NCBI GenBank assembly: GCA_902802825.1
Contig: CADCNV010000006.1
Location: forward strand, 41,001 to 82,555
Origin: an uncultured bacterium
GTDB taxonomy: Bacteria > Cyanobacteriota > Vampirovibrionia > Gastranaerophilales > Gastranaerophilaceae
Reading direction: 5' to 3'
Length of the DNA stretch: 41,555 nucleotides
The translations under genes and the position numbers were made by a program. Shown here piece by piece: positions 32,479-41,548 of the stretch. Each line of letters opens with the position of its first letter. The first letter of the stretch is position 1. Below the pieces are notes generated by a model, which was given only the letters and a program-made list of their open reading frames with translations, was not told the origin of the DNA and ran no database searches.

Positions 32479-33619
32479 AATCTTCTTCTTTTTTATAATT
32501 AGTTTTTGCTTTTGAATTTCTGATTTTATCATTTTTCTTTTTAGTACGCTTTGACACTTTTTTATATGCATTATCGACTGAAATTTTAGTTATCGGACTC
32601 CCGTTTTTTCTGTCATAAAAAACAAGCCAAAAATCTCTGTTTAAGTTATCCACGGCAAATGAAACATCAGCAATCAGTCTGTCACCCGGTTTCACTTGCC
32701 TGAACATCAGTTTTGTATTCCCAAATATTGACGGGCTGAATTTTACGCCATAATCATTTTCCAATGCCATATCAAAACCGGATAATGTTTTATCCGACAT
32801 ATTTGAAATAAGCAATGATAAAGTTATAGTATTTGCATTACCAAAAGGATCTTTTTCATGTTTTACATTATTTATATTGATATTTAGACCTTTATATATT
32901 ATTTCTTCTTTCTTAAGTGCTTCTTCTCTGTATACGGGCAAATCAACAGACGTATTGATTTTTACTTTAATCTGATCCCCGGGAGCAATAAGCACCTCTC
33001 CGCCTTTTCGAATCAAAGCAACGCCCAAACCGACAGCACCACCAATAGCTGCTCCACCTGCAAGTGTATAACCCTGAGAAGCAATAGCCGCTTCCCAACC
33101 GAGCCACTGCAATGCCATCAATCCGCCAACGGCACCACCTGCTGCAGTATACCCTACATCCTGAGCCACAATTTTTGCCGTCTCAGCAACAGGATGAAGT
33201 TTTGTACTCATTTTGCCTTCAATAGGAATTTCACGCCCGTCAGGAGTAACCAGATAATCAAATGACAAATTTAATGCTGCAGTTCTACCCATACGTTTTG
33301 TAGAAATTATCTTATCCAATCTGCCATGAGCTTTTGTTCCCTTTGGTATAATAATACCCTTATCCCCATATACATCCGATGTAACTTCGGCAAAAAATTC
33401 ATCACCTTCCATTGATGTTGTTGAATCCAAGACCTGAGATACAGTCATGTGAATAACGTCACTTCTGTCCAAAGTTTCAATTTTTCCGGTAAACATTTGG
33501 TCATAAATTTCCTGAGAAGTCCCTGTTTCAACAACCGAACCCTTTAATGGTTCCTGCGCTAAGACAGGATTGAAACTTAACAAAGATAGTAATAATAAAG
33601 CTCCGAAAAATTTTTTCAT
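32459..33619 (-). CDS. Exported protein of unknown function with Gly-rich hydrophobic segment
   Basis: A 386-residue protein with a Sec signal (MKKFFGALLLLSLLSFNPVLA). After a mixed region (~25-150; GDEFFAEVTSDVYGDKGIIIPKGTKAHGRLDKI) comes a Gly/Ala-rich hydrophobic stretch (~160-205) of glycine-zipper character, then a beta-rich C-terminal half and a basic tail. The IIPKGTKAxGR piece reminds me of VirB10/TrbI-like proteins, but I cannot confirm it. The ATG at 33619 is 6 nt from a TATAAT box and has no Shine-Dalgarno sequence. Confidence 0.75.
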   Translation of the reverse strand: MKKFFGALLLLSLLSFNPVLAQEPLKGSVVETGTSQEIYDQMFTGKIETLDRSDVIHMTVSQVLDSTTSMEGDEFFAEVTSDVYGDKGIIIPKGTKAHGRLDKIISTKRMGRTAALNLSFDYLVTPDGREIPIEGKMSTKLHPVAETAKIVAQDVGYTAAGGAVGGLMALQWLGWEAAIASQGYTLAGGAAIGGAVGLGVALIRKGGEVLIAPGDQIKVKINTSVDLPVYREEALKKEEIIYKGLNININNVKHEKDPFGNANTITLSLLISNMSDKTLSGFDMALENDYGVKFSPSIFGNTKLMFRQVKPGDRLIADVSFAVDNLNRDFWLVFYDRKNGSPITKISVDNAYKKVSKRTKKKNDKIRNSKAKTNYKKEEDFMQMDF

Positions 33620-33625
33620 ACCGCA

Positions 33626-33654
33626 ATTATACTCTATTTATTACTCTCGGGCAA
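33626..33654 (-). promoter_or_regulatory. Promoter directly abutting the start of the exported protein
   Basis: Minus strand TTGCCC (33654-33649), 17-nt spacer, TATAAT (33631-33626), then 6 nt to the ATG at 33619. The -35 lies inside the 3' end of the upstream glycosyltransferase gene. No ribosome binding site, so a leaderless mRNA is likely. Confidence 0.65.
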
Positions 33655-35229
33655 ATGTTGTTTTTGTTCATTATCCTCAGCAACTTCCTGAGCCAGCTGC
33701 TCAATAAAACTGTTTATTTGTGCCGGTTCAAAACAATTACACGTATTCCAGATTAATGTTGTTGGCGGCTCAGATAATAATGGGCTCGGATAATCATTGT
33801 GACATTTACCTTTTAACATATTTGCAGAGCCATCAACCTGAGAACGAAATTTCGCGCAACAACTGCATATTTTTAAAGTCAAGCCGTAATCATTCATCTT
33901 CGACTTCAGTTGCTGCAAAGCATAAATCATACCTAAATGAGAATCTGTCGTATATTTTTTATTTCTGTATATAAATCTTATTTTTGCAAGTCCTGATTCG
34001 GTTGAAATAAATTCTAATTTGCATGGTCTTTCGCCGTGCTTTGTCAAAACCGCAACATCCATTGTCAATTTATCAACATCTCTGTCTGAACCGGACCATA
34101 CTTTTTTCAAAATATATCTTACAGGAGGAAAATTTCTGATAATATGACATATTGAATAAACAGGGTGAAAGAACAAAAGACAAACTTCTTTTTTTGACAT
34201 TTTTGCATTTACAAGACTCAATATGAACACAAATCCTAAAATTGCGGCACTGACTATAACTGTACTTAAACTTATGACAAATTTGTACTGACTTGCAAAC
34301 CATATAATTAAAGCATAAGATGCCGTAATTAACCAAAAATTAGGATTTAATAAAGAAAATATATGTTCTATAAATGCAAAATTTAATGTCAGCAGATTTT
34401 TAAGATTGTCTTGGATAATAGCAAATTTTCTTGTAAGACGCGGCTTTTTAAATGAAATATCCTGTCCATAAACATAAGACTGAATATTAGGATTATATAC
34501 GCATTTGTGCCCCATTTTTGAAAGTTCAATACTAAACTCCAACTCGGAATTTATATCTTTAAAATCTATTCCGCCCATCATATCAACAACATCTTTTCTT
34601 ACCACAAACAGTCCGGAATCAACAATAGTAGCCAAACCACAAAGCGTTCTTGCCTGTTTAAAGAAATTTGCAATATATTTTTTATAAACGGCTTTAATTT
34701 TATCAATTATATCAAGATTTTCCCTGCTAATATTAACTTCCCCGGTTACAGCATCGCTTTTGTTTATTGCAACATTTGCAAGTGTAAGAAAATCAGAATC
34801 AACACGTCTTATTGCATCTATAAAAACATAAGCATCAATATCTTCATCATCTTTTATACTGTTTATAAGCATAGAAATTGACTGAGTTTTGCCAAGAGTC
34901 CCGACATCCTGAATATTCAATACATGAACAAAGCGATCATTTTCAAACATTACTTCAGAACCATCGTTACAGTTATCCAATACCGCATAAACTTTAAAAT
35001 TCCCAAGCGGATAATCCTGCATTTTTAGTTCATTTACCAGCTCCTCAAGACCTGACCTGTTGTTATGCGCATAAATTACCACCGCCAAATTGTTCTTAAT
35101 TGAATCGTATGCCGAATACTTTTTTTCAAGAGTAATACGTTTGTCTTTAAGATTTCTGCAGGCAAGCACAAACATGTATAAAGTATAAATTATTAAATAT
35201 ACATATAAGATGAATAAAATATATTTCAT
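33634..35229 (-). CDS. Glycosyltransferase-2-like membrane protein with Cys-rich C-terminus
   Basis: A 531-residue protein related to processive family 2 glycosyltransferases. An N-terminal membrane helix (~1-22) precedes the GT-A domain (~45-270: LAVVIYAHNNRSGLEELVNELKMQDYP, VYAVLDNCNDGS, GEVNISREN, SGLFVVRKDVVDMMGG), and two helices follow near ~305-350. The catalytic motifs are altered: DxD is DAI in VFIDAIRRVD, the TED region is SELEF, and QxxRW is not seen. The C-terminus (~400-531) has a separate part with ICSCCAKF, KGKC and WNTCNCFEP that may bind metal. It may be a non-catalytic relative. AGAGGA precedes the ATG. Confidence 0.8.
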   Translation of the reverse strand: MKYILFILYVYLIIYTLYMFVLACRNLKDKRITLEKKYSAYDSIKNNLAVVIYAHNNRSGLEELVNELKMQDYPLGNFKVYAVLDNCNDGSEVMFENDRFVHVLNIQDVGTLGKTQSISMLINSIKDDEDIDAYVFIDAIRRVDSDFLTLANVAINKSDAVTGEVNISRENLDIIDKIKAVYKKYIANFFKQARTLCGLATIVDSGLFVVRKDVVDMMGGIDFKDINSELEFSIELSKMGHKCVYNPNIQSYVYGQDISFKKPRLTRKFAIIQDNLKNLLTLNFAFIEHIFSLLNPNFWLITASYALIIWFASQYKFVISLSTVIVSAAILGFVFILSLVNAKMSKKEVCLLFFHPVYSICHIIRNFPPVRYILKKVWSGSDRDVDKLTMDVAVLTKHGERPCKLEFISTESGLAKIRFIYRNKKYTTDSHLGMIYALQQLKSKMNDYGLTLKICSCCAKFRSQVDGSANMLKGKCHNDYPSPLLSEPPTTLIWNTCNCFEPAQINSFIEQLAQEVAEDNEQKQHLPESNK

Positions 35230-35250
35230 AACAATCCTCTACAACTTGAT

Positions 35251-35279
35251 ATTTTACTAGAAACATAATTAAAATTCAA
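35251..35279 (-). promoter_or_regulatory. Promoter of the GT2-like gene
   Basis: Minus strand TTGAAT (35279-35274), 17-nt spacer, TAAAAT (35256-35251). The leader holds AGAGGA before the ATG at 35229. Confidence 0.5.
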
Positions 35280-35402
35280 ATTGCTCGTGTTTTGCAGCGA
35301 TTTTAAAAACTCGCTATTATTTACTCAGATTTCATTAATGTAAAGATATGTAACAAATATATACTTTTTATATAAAATCATGCAATTTTTGAATTTACAA
35401 AT

Positions 35403-35430
35403 TGTTTATATAAGAGTAACGAGGTATAAT
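35403..35430 (+). promoter_or_regulatory. Promoter directly abutting the 59-residue ORF
   Basis: TTGTTT (35403-35408), 16-nt spacer, TATAAT (35425-35430), then 7 nt to the ATG at 35438. Confidence 0.5.
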
Positions 35431-35437
35431 TCAATCT

Positions 35438-35617
35438 ATGGATGAGAAAAGCGGACAAAACTTTGAAGTAATAGAAAATACCAGAGAAAGAGTAAATGAA
35501 GTTTCTGAAAAATCTGTAATTTCTCATCAAACAAATCCAATTGTACGCAAGTTGCTGGACTTTGGCTTGTCCAACAAAACCCGCAAATTTTCCGTACGCG
35601 ATTTGTTCGGTAGATAG
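35438..35617 (+). CDS. Small protein, 59 residues
   Basis: A short ORF on the plus strand: MDEKSGQNFEVIENTRERV at the start, and VRKLLDFGLSNKTRKFSVRD then LFGR at the end. No signal or membrane segment; the C-terminus is basic and amphipathic. Sense codons match the local style and a good promoter ends 7 nt before the ATG, so a leaderless gene is plausible. I do not recognise it. Confidence 0.6.
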   Translation: MDEKSGQNFEVIENTRERVNEVSEKSVISHQTNPIVRKLLDFGLSNKTRKFSVRDLFGR

Positions 35618-35718
35618 ACTTAGTAACACGGTTTTATGAGGATCGATACGTACATAAATTTGTGCGGTTTGCGAAAAGTCGAAAAGATTGTACTTCGTTA
35701 CACTTTTTTGTGTATTTT

Positions 35719-38052
35719 TTAGTGTAATCCAGTTGGGGAAAATTCATCGAAGTAATACGAGTTATTGTACGCAAATAATCTGTCAGGGAATCCTTTGATT
35801 TTCAATTCATTAGCATCAGTACTGATTACTTTTTTTATACCTGCACTGCCTTTATTTGTGGCAAAGCGAGTCATTGCATTTTCAAATAATTCGAAATAAT
35901 CGAGACATTTTGGGAGTCTGTAATAATCATATATTTGATTTTTGGCATTTTTACCGATTGTAGTCCGAGTTTTTTTACTGCCATTTTCGGTAAGCATTGC
36001 AACAGACGAAGTATCCGATTTCAGATAATCTTCCTCTATAATAGTTTTAATTATGAATTTTTCAATTGAATCATTTATATCAAAAATATTTAGAATATTT
36101 GATATTTTTGATTTTTCACTTTGCGAAAGATCTTTATAATCATCATATTTGCAAAGATATTCTATTGCTTTATTCTGACCGGAGTTCTGCACGATTTTTT
36201 TAGCAATTTCTTTATTAGAAGCAAGTTCGAGACTTTGAGGATAATTTTGTACGAATTCAACATTCAATATGTATTTTCCTGCTTTTTCCATATCAATTTC
36301 ATTATTTTGATTATGCGCATATAAATTTGCATTTTTTAATATCGCATTTTCAGAATCGGATAATGAATAATCAAGGTAAGTCATTATACGCATAAGCTGA
36401 GTTTCAGCTTTTTCTTTATTTTTTAATTTATTACCATTAATATTATTCTCTAATACTTCGTTTATAATATTATAAATCTTGACCTGTGCAGGATCTAAAC
36501 TCTTTGGTTTATATTTTGAGCAAATACCGGCTATGTAATTCAGATTATTTTCGTACAAAATATTTATTTTGGCATCAAAGTTATCCTGTATATTTCTGAG
36601 TTCAGCAATTTTTTTATTTTCTGTTTTAATTTCTTCGATTTTTTTCTTTCGCTCAATAGCATTCATTTTTTCGGTATGTACAGGACGTATAGAATTATCA
36701 TATACAAATTCTTCGAGTTCTTTGATTGTTTTTTCTCCGTCCCAAACTTTATCTGCTTCTTTTAAAAATTTGATAAGCATTTGAACATCTTCTTCACCAT
36801 ACATGCAGGAATCAAATTGAACAATCGTATCTAAAAGTCTTTCACTTTCACCAAATTTTTCTGCATAAAATGTGAGCTTCTTTTTAAAATGTTCCCGATT
36901 ATAGTTTTTATAATCTCTTTGAGAGTCTTTAACTCTTGCAGAATCCTGCACAAGTTTTATTATTCTGTTGGGGAATTTATCAAATTTGTATTCCGCTTCT
37001 TTTATAGAAGACACTTTAATAGTTTTCCCGTTCTTATTGTAAATAATATCATTAGGATTTTTAAAGTTTGTATATTGCTCTTTCAAAACCGTCAAAACAT
37101 AATCTTCATAATTAACATTAAGAAGTTTTATGTCATTTTCGGAAATCAGATTTTTATTTAATTTCCTGAATTCAGGAACAGAACTAAACGAACGGGTATT
37201 ATGCAATTTGTAATATCTGGTACTTACTGCTTTTGTTGTCGGTTTTATCAGTCTTTTTAACGCAGATTCTTTTTCTTCAGGAGTTTTTATTTTAATATTA
37301 TCATTCAATAACTGCATTATCTTTGACGATAACAATTCCTGAGCTTTTTTCTTATCTTTTTTCACAAATGCTTCATCTAACTTTTCATAAAAATCTCTGG
37401 TAATAGTGCTTTCCAATTTTCGTGCAATTACATCTTCCGGCTTTTGAGGAATATGAATCTTGGGGTATTTTTCTTTAAGTTCTTTCAAAGATTGAATTTC
37501 ACTTATAGGGCTATAATAATCTAAAAGTACCTTTCTCAAACTAAAATTGTCATCCAGCACACAAGATTTGAATTTATTCACAAGGACATAATCAGTTTTT
37601 TCATCAGAACAATATGCATTATCCCTTACAATGTAAAAATAACCCCTATCATATACTTTTTTAATGGCATTTGCCTCTTTTTTTATTTGCATTGCCCTGT
37701 TGAATTTTTGTTGAGGATTAAGAATTTTATTTTCCCAAAGAACTTCCATTTCAGAGTACATGGCATCAAGCTGTTTTTTCAAAGACATCATAAGTCTTAT
37801 GCCCTTATATTGAATTTCAGTGCTGTTTATTTCTTCTTGCGGAGCATCTTCTTTTAAAATTTCATCAAGCTGCCTTATAAGTTTATTTTTACCCTCATCA
37901 ATATCCACAATTTTTTTACCGGTAAAATACACCAAAGGGTAAGTATAAGGAATAACAAGACTATTTGTTCCATCTGCCTGTTTATCACGTTCGGCATGAT
38001 AAATATTTTGAATACTATTATTAAAAAGTGGTCTTATTGCTTCTATTTTCAT
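35719..38052 (-). CDS. Large hypothetical protein, 777 residues
   Basis: Not recognised. A Lys/Asn/Glu-rich soluble protein without signal peptide or membrane helices. It is largely helical in appearance, with a coiled-coil-like part around residues 450-500 (MNAIERKKKIEEIKTENKKIAELRNIQDNF). The ends are more aromatic: YPLVYFTGKKIVDIDEGK near the start and FAYNNSYYFDEFSPTGLH at the end. The ATG at 38052 is preferred to 38082 because AGAGGAATTCGC lies directly upstream. It diverges from the 38130 gene. Size and lack of known motifs suggest a lineage-specific function. Confidence 0.75.
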   Translation of the reverse strand: MKIEAIRPLFNNSIQNIYHAERDKQADGTNSLVIPYTYPLVYFTGKKIVDIDEGKNKLIRQLDEILKEDAPQEEINSTEIQYKGIRLMMSLKKQLDAMYSEMEVLWENKILNPQQKFNRAMQIKKEANAIKKVYDRGYFYIVRDNAYCSDEKTDYVLVNKFKSCVLDDNFSLRKVLLDYYSPISEIQSLKELKEKYPKIHIPQKPEDVIARKLESTITRDFYEKLDEAFVKKDKKKAQELLSSKIMQLLNDNIKIKTPEEKESALKRLIKPTTKAVSTRYYKLHNTRSFSSVPEFRKLNKNLISENDIKLLNVNYEDYVLTVLKEQYTNFKNPNDIIYNKNGKTIKVSSIKEAEYKFDKFPNRIIKLVQDSARVKDSQRDYKNYNREHFKKKLTFYAEKFGESERLLDTIVQFDSCMYGEEDVQMLIKFLKEADKVWDGEKTIKELEEFVYDNSIRPVHTEKMNAIERKKKIEEIKTENKKIAELRNIQDNFDAKINILYENNLNYIAGICSKYKPKSLDPAQVKIYNIINEVLENNINGNKLKNKEKAETQLMRIMTYLDYSLSDSENAILKNANLYAHNQNNEIDMEKAGKYILNVEFVQNYPQSLELASNKEIAKKIVQNSGQNKAIEYLCKYDDYKDLSQSEKSKISNILNIFDINDSIEKFIIKTIIEEDYLKSDTSSVAMLTENGSKKTRTTIGKNAKNQIYDYYRLPKCLDYFELFENAMTRFATNKGSAGIKKVISTDANELKIKGFPDRLFAYNNSYYFDEFSPTGLH

Positions 38053-38070
38053 GCGAATTCCTCTATGTAT

Positions 38071-38123
38071 ATATAAAATCAAAAATATAAATTTTTGCCA
38101 ATATCTTTTTAATTGAATATAAT
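38071..38123. promoter_or_regulatory. Back-to-back divergent promoters sharing their -35 region
   Basis: Plus strand: TTGCCA (38095-38100), 17-nt spacer, TATAAT (38118-38123), then 6 nt to the ATG at 38130. Minus strand: TTGGCA (38101-38096) overlaps the same bases, with TTATAT (38076-38071) as a likely -10 for the 777-residue gene. The plus gene would be leaderless; the minus gene has a leader with AGAGGA. Confidence 0.65.
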
Positions 38124-38129
38124 TAATTT

Positions 38130-38645
38130 ATGTATGAAATAAAGAAACAAATATATCTTGATTTTACAAAAAACCAAAAATCATCTTTATGCAATTATCT
38201 TCGGGCTTATGTAAAAAAATATTCCGATTTGGATGAAAAAGATATTCTAAAACGCTTTTTGGATGATGAAAAATACTATCAGGAGCTGAATTGCTCTAAA
38301 TTTGAATTTCTGAAAGACATATTGTATGAAGACGAATTTACAAGTGATACCCAAAAATATATTCATGAATGTAAAAAATATTATGCTTACAAAGAATCTC
38401 AGCGTCCGATAATAGAAGCAAATAAGGCATACGAAAAGCAAAAACGAGAATTTCTGAAAAAAGTAAAAATGTCAAAAGAATCTCCGACAAAAAAACAACT
38501 GTATTACTATGACAAACTTTGTAAAAAATACAATCTTGAAAAAAAAGAATTAACCTCAAAACTTGAAGCGATGGAAGAAATTGACAAAATTATATCCGAA
38601 CATAATCAGGATTATAAAATTGCCGAAACAAACGGAGAGAATTAG
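38130..38645 (+). CDS. Hypothetical protein upstream of prmC
   Basis: A 171-residue Lys/Tyr-rich helical protein. Most of it is unrecognised. The tail SPTKKQLYYYDKLCKKYNLEKKELTSKLEAMEEIDKII has the PTxxQxxYxxxLxxKY...A...I pattern found at the ends of some helicases and DUF3072-like proteins, probably a protein- or nucleic-acid-binding helix pair. It starts 6 nt after a TATAAT box without a ribosome site and is co-transcribed with prmC, whose ATG immediately follows its stop. Confidence 0.75.
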   Translation: MYEIKKQIYLDFTKNQKSSLCNYLRAYVKKYSDLDEKDILKRFLDDEKYYQELNCSKFEFLKDILYEDEFTSDTQKYIHECKKYYAYKESQRPIIEANKAYEKQKREFLKKVKMSKESPTKKQLYYYDKLCKKYNLEKKELTSKLEAMEEIDKIISEHNQDYKIAETNGEN

Positions 38646-39479
38646 ATGCTTATAACAGACATTGTAAAAATTTTAACTGATGCCGGGATTGAACAAAATG
38701 AAGCAAATATCGAAGTAAAAATGCTCATAGAACATTTTGCAGGTTACGGGATCGAAGATATTATTATGGGCAAAAAACTTGACGAAGAAAAGTTAGAACT
38801 TGTCACACAAAAAGCAAAACTTCGTGCTTCAACCCGACAGCCAATTCAGTATATCATCGGAGAGGCCGATTTTATGGGAGAAAAATTCATTGTAAATCCA
38901 TCAGTTTTAATCCCGCGTGATGAAACGGAAATTCTGGTGCGAAAAGCAGTTGAAATAATAAAAGAACAGCATTTTAAATCAGTTCTTGATATCGGGACCG
39001 GCTCAGGATGTATTGCCTGTATGATTGCAAAAATGACAAATGCAACAGTAATAGGCGCAGATATTTCTTTTGAGGCGCTTGAAACTGCATTTAAAAATAT
39101 GGAAAAATTAAAACTTTTTAACAGAGCACTATTTAGAAAATCTGATTTATTTTCAATGATAAGAGAAGATGAAAAATTTGATATGATTGTTTCTAATCCG
39201 CCATATATCCCCCCGTCAATGAAAAAAGATATTCAGAAAGAGGTAACATTTGAGCCGGATACTGCGCTTTACACAAACGATGAAAACGGCTTGGAATTTT
39301 ATGACAAAATAATCAAAGATGCTCCTAAATTTTTGAATAAAAACGGCTATCTTCTTTTTGAATTGGGAATAAATGAATCTCTTGCCGTCGCTCAGATAAT
39401 GAAAAATAATGGTTTCAAGAATATCCTGATAATAAAAGACCTTGCAAACATTGACAGGGTGATTTTCGGGAATATTTAA
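38646..39479 (+). CDS. prmC: Release factor glutamine methyltransferase
   Basis: A 277-residue SAM-dependent enzyme that methylates the Gln of the GGQ motif in RF1/RF2. It has an N-terminal helical domain (~1-90), then IPRDETEILV, SAM-binding DIGTGSGCIACMIAK near residue 113, ADISFEAL, and the catalytic NPPY in IVSNPPYIPPSM near residue 183. The ATG follows the previous stop directly, with GGAGAG in the preceding reading frame. Confidence 0.95.
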   Translation: MLITDIVKILTDAGIEQNEANIEVKMLIEHFAGYGIEDIIMGKKLDEEKLELVTQKAKLRASTRQPIQYIIGEADFMGEKFIVNPSVLIPRDETEILVRKAVEIIKEQHFKSVLDIGTGSGCIACMIAKMTNATVIGADISFEALETAFKNMEKLKLFNRALFRKSDLFSMIREDEKFDMIVSNPPYIPPSMKKDIQKEVTFEPDTALYTNDENGLEFYDKIIKDAPKFLNKNGYLLFELGINESLAVAQIMKNNGFKNILIIKDLANIDRVIFGNI

Positions 39480-39529
39480 TTTTCATTATTAAAATAAAAT
39501 TGTAACAAACTATTCACGAATTAGAATTC

Positions 39530-39558
39530 TTCATTCACTATAAAAATTTATGTATTAT
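39530..39558 (+). promoter_or_regulatory. Promoter of dnaB
   Basis: TTCATT (39530-39535), 17-nt spacer, TATTAT (39553-39558). The leader holds GTGAGGAAA before the ATG at 39585. Confidence 0.45.
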
Positions 39559-39584
39559 CATGTTAGAACGAGTGAGGAAATAAC

Positions 39585-40976
39585 ATGCCACCTGTTAAAA
39601 CAAAGAAAAAAGAAATAGATGAAAATTTAATTCCCCAAAATGTTGAAGCCGAAGAAGCAATATTAGGGGCTGTTTTGGTTAATCCGTCAAGTCTTGCAAA
39701 AGTATCTGATGCGCTTGATGCAGGTTGCTTTTATAAACCCGCTCACAGATACATTTACGAAGCAATGATAGAACTTTTCAATAACAACGATAATATTGAT
39801 ATTGTTTCTGTATCGGATGTTTTGAGTTATAACGGAAAATTGGAAGCCGTTGGCGGACGTGCATACATAAATGATTTGGCAGAAAACACAATCACGACCA
39901 CAAACGTTGCATATTATGCCAAAATAATTAAAGAAAAGGCGATTAAACGTGCACTCATCAGTGCCGGTGCAGAAATTGTAAGCAAAGGTTACGATTTAGA
40001 GCCGAGTGATGCTTCAATTGAACAAGCCGAAAAACTTATTTATGACATAAGTTCTAATAAAACAACTTCAGATTTAATTCCTGTCAAAGATTTAGTCTTG
40101 AATGCTTACGATAAAATTGAATACCGCTATAATCATAAAGATGAATTATCAGGTGTTCGTACCGGTTTTGATAAACTTGATATGACTTTGAACGGTCTGA
40201 ATAAATCAGATTTAATAATTCTTGCAGCCAGACCTGCGATGGGAAAAACGGCTTTGGCACTGAATATTGCTCAAAATGTAGCAATAAACGAAAAAGTCCC
40301 TGTTTGTATATTTTCTTTAGAAATGTCAGCCGGGCAGCTTGTGCAGAGAATGTTATGTTCTCATGCCGAAGTTGATTCTCAGAGAATTAAAACAGGACAA
40401 ATGCAGCAAAAAGATTGGGAAAAACTCACTATGGCTATGGATGATTTTTCTCAGGCAAAGATATACATTGATGATTCCGGCGGATGTACCTTAACAGATG
40501 TTCGTACAAAATTACGCCGCTTGAAATCACAGGAAAAAGATTTGGGATTGGTAGTAATTGACTATCTTCAACTTATGGAAAGTTCAGGAAAAGAAGACCG
40601 ATTGCAGCAGATTTCAGCCATTTCAAGAGGTTTAAAAATTCTTGCAAAAGAACTTGATGTTCCTGTCATTGCGCTTTCACAATTATCACGTCAGGTTGAA
40701 AGCAGAAATGATAAACGTCCTATGCTTTCAGACTTAAGAGAATCCGGCTCAATTGAACAGGACGCTGATATTGTAATGTTTATTTATCGTGCGGATTATT
40801 ATGCAAAAGCTGAAGAATCAGAGGAAGAAGAAGCAATTAAAGCAAATTCTAAAGGTCTTTCTGAAGTAATTATTGCAAAACACAGAAACGGTCCTGTTGA
40901 TACAATTAAACTTCTTTTTCAATCTAATATTACAAAATTCAAAAACCCGCTCAATGATTCGTTTGATGCATTTTAA
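39585..40976 (+). CDS. dnaB: Replicative DNA helicase DnaB
   Basis: A 463-residue hexameric helicase at the replication fork. The N-terminal domain has IPQNVEAEEAILGAVL. The RecA-like C-terminal domain has P-loop AARPAMGKTALALNIA near residue 216, SLEMSAGQLVQRML, VVIDYLQLMESS (Walker B), and ALSQLSRQVESRNDKRPMLSDLRESGSIEQDADIVMFIYR. No intein is present. The gene has its own promoter and GAGG site. It is a typical bacterial DnaB. Confidence 0.97.
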   Translation: MPPVKTKKKEIDENLIPQNVEAEEAILGAVLVNPSSLAKVSDALDAGCFYKPAHRYIYEAMIELFNNNDNIDIVSVSDVLSYNGKLEAVGGRAYINDLAENTITTTNVAYYAKIIKEKAIKRALISAGAEIVSKGYDLEPSDASIEQAEKLIYDISSNKTTSDLIPVKDLVLNAYDKIEYRYNHKDELSGVRTGFDKLDMTLNGLNKSDLIILAARPAMGKTALALNIAQNVAINEKVPVCIFSLEMSAGQLVQRMLCSHAEVDSQRIKTGQMQQKDWEKLTMAMDDFSQAKIYIDDSGGCTLTDVRTKLRRLKSQEKDLGLVVIDYLQLMESSGKEDRLQQISAISRGLKILAKELDVPVIALSQLSRQVESRNDKRPMLSDLRESGSIEQDADIVMFIYRADYYAKAEESEEEEAIKANSKGLSEVIIAKHRNGPVDTIKLLFQSNITKFKNPLNDSFDAF

Positions 40977-41167
40977 TTAATATTTCTTAATACAACAAAA
41001 AAAATAAGCAATTATATAGAATAAAAATTGTTTATATATATGTAAGGGATATTAAATCGTAAGATTTTGGGAAAACAAAAACAACTCACGCAATAAAACA
41101 TTGAGCCAAACTTAGTAAATAATGACTCAATAATCAGGGAAAAATTTAGGGGAAAATTAAAATCGAA

Positions 41168-41548
41168 TCATCCATCATAATCAATCTTCTTGGGTGCTGA
41201 ATATATTTCAGTGCCTTTTTTCTTTGCTTTTATTATAGCTTTTACGAGATTGTATAAGATTTCAAGTTTTTTAGGGTTTTGACTAACCAATTTTATATCG
41301 TTTTGAATTTCAGATAGTAATGCTTCTGAATCTTTCAAATGATTGAGAGAAAAAAGCTCATCAGGGGTTGTATTGAAAGCTGCTATAATTTTATCAAGCG
41401 TTTCAGCCGTAACAAAATTTTCACCAATTTCAATTCCACTCATAGTACGCTGAGAAACATCGACTTTTTCGGCTAACTGCTCTTGAGTTAAACCTCTATT
41501 AATTCGCATGCGTTTAATTTTTTGTCCAAGTTCTTGTTTTATACCCAT
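41168..41548 (-). CDS. XRE family transcriptional regulator
   Basis: A 126-residue DNA-binding protein with an N-terminal helix-turn-helix (~8-62): IKRMRINRGLTQEQLAEKVDVSQRTMSGIEIGENFVTAETLDKIIAAF. The C-terminal ~60 residues are helical and end in a basic stretch (KAIIKAKKKGTE) and IDYDG. The target is unknown; its upstream region is cut off by the window edge. The 190-bp spacer to dnaB holds only a 6-bp inverted repeat (ATTGAG...CTCAAT, ~41100-41131). Confidence 0.9.
   Translation of the reverse strand: MGIKQELGQKIKRMRINRGLTQEQLAEKVDVSQRTMSGIEIGENFVTAETLDKIIAAFNTTPDELFSLNHLKDSEALLSEIQNDIKLVSQNPKKLEILYNLVKAIIKAKKKGTEIYSAPKKIDYDG

Noticed and set aside
32459-33619. VirB10/TrbI conjugation protein
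   Set aside because: Only a short resemblance (IIPKGTKAxGR) and no other conjugation genes nearby; kept as unknown exported protein.
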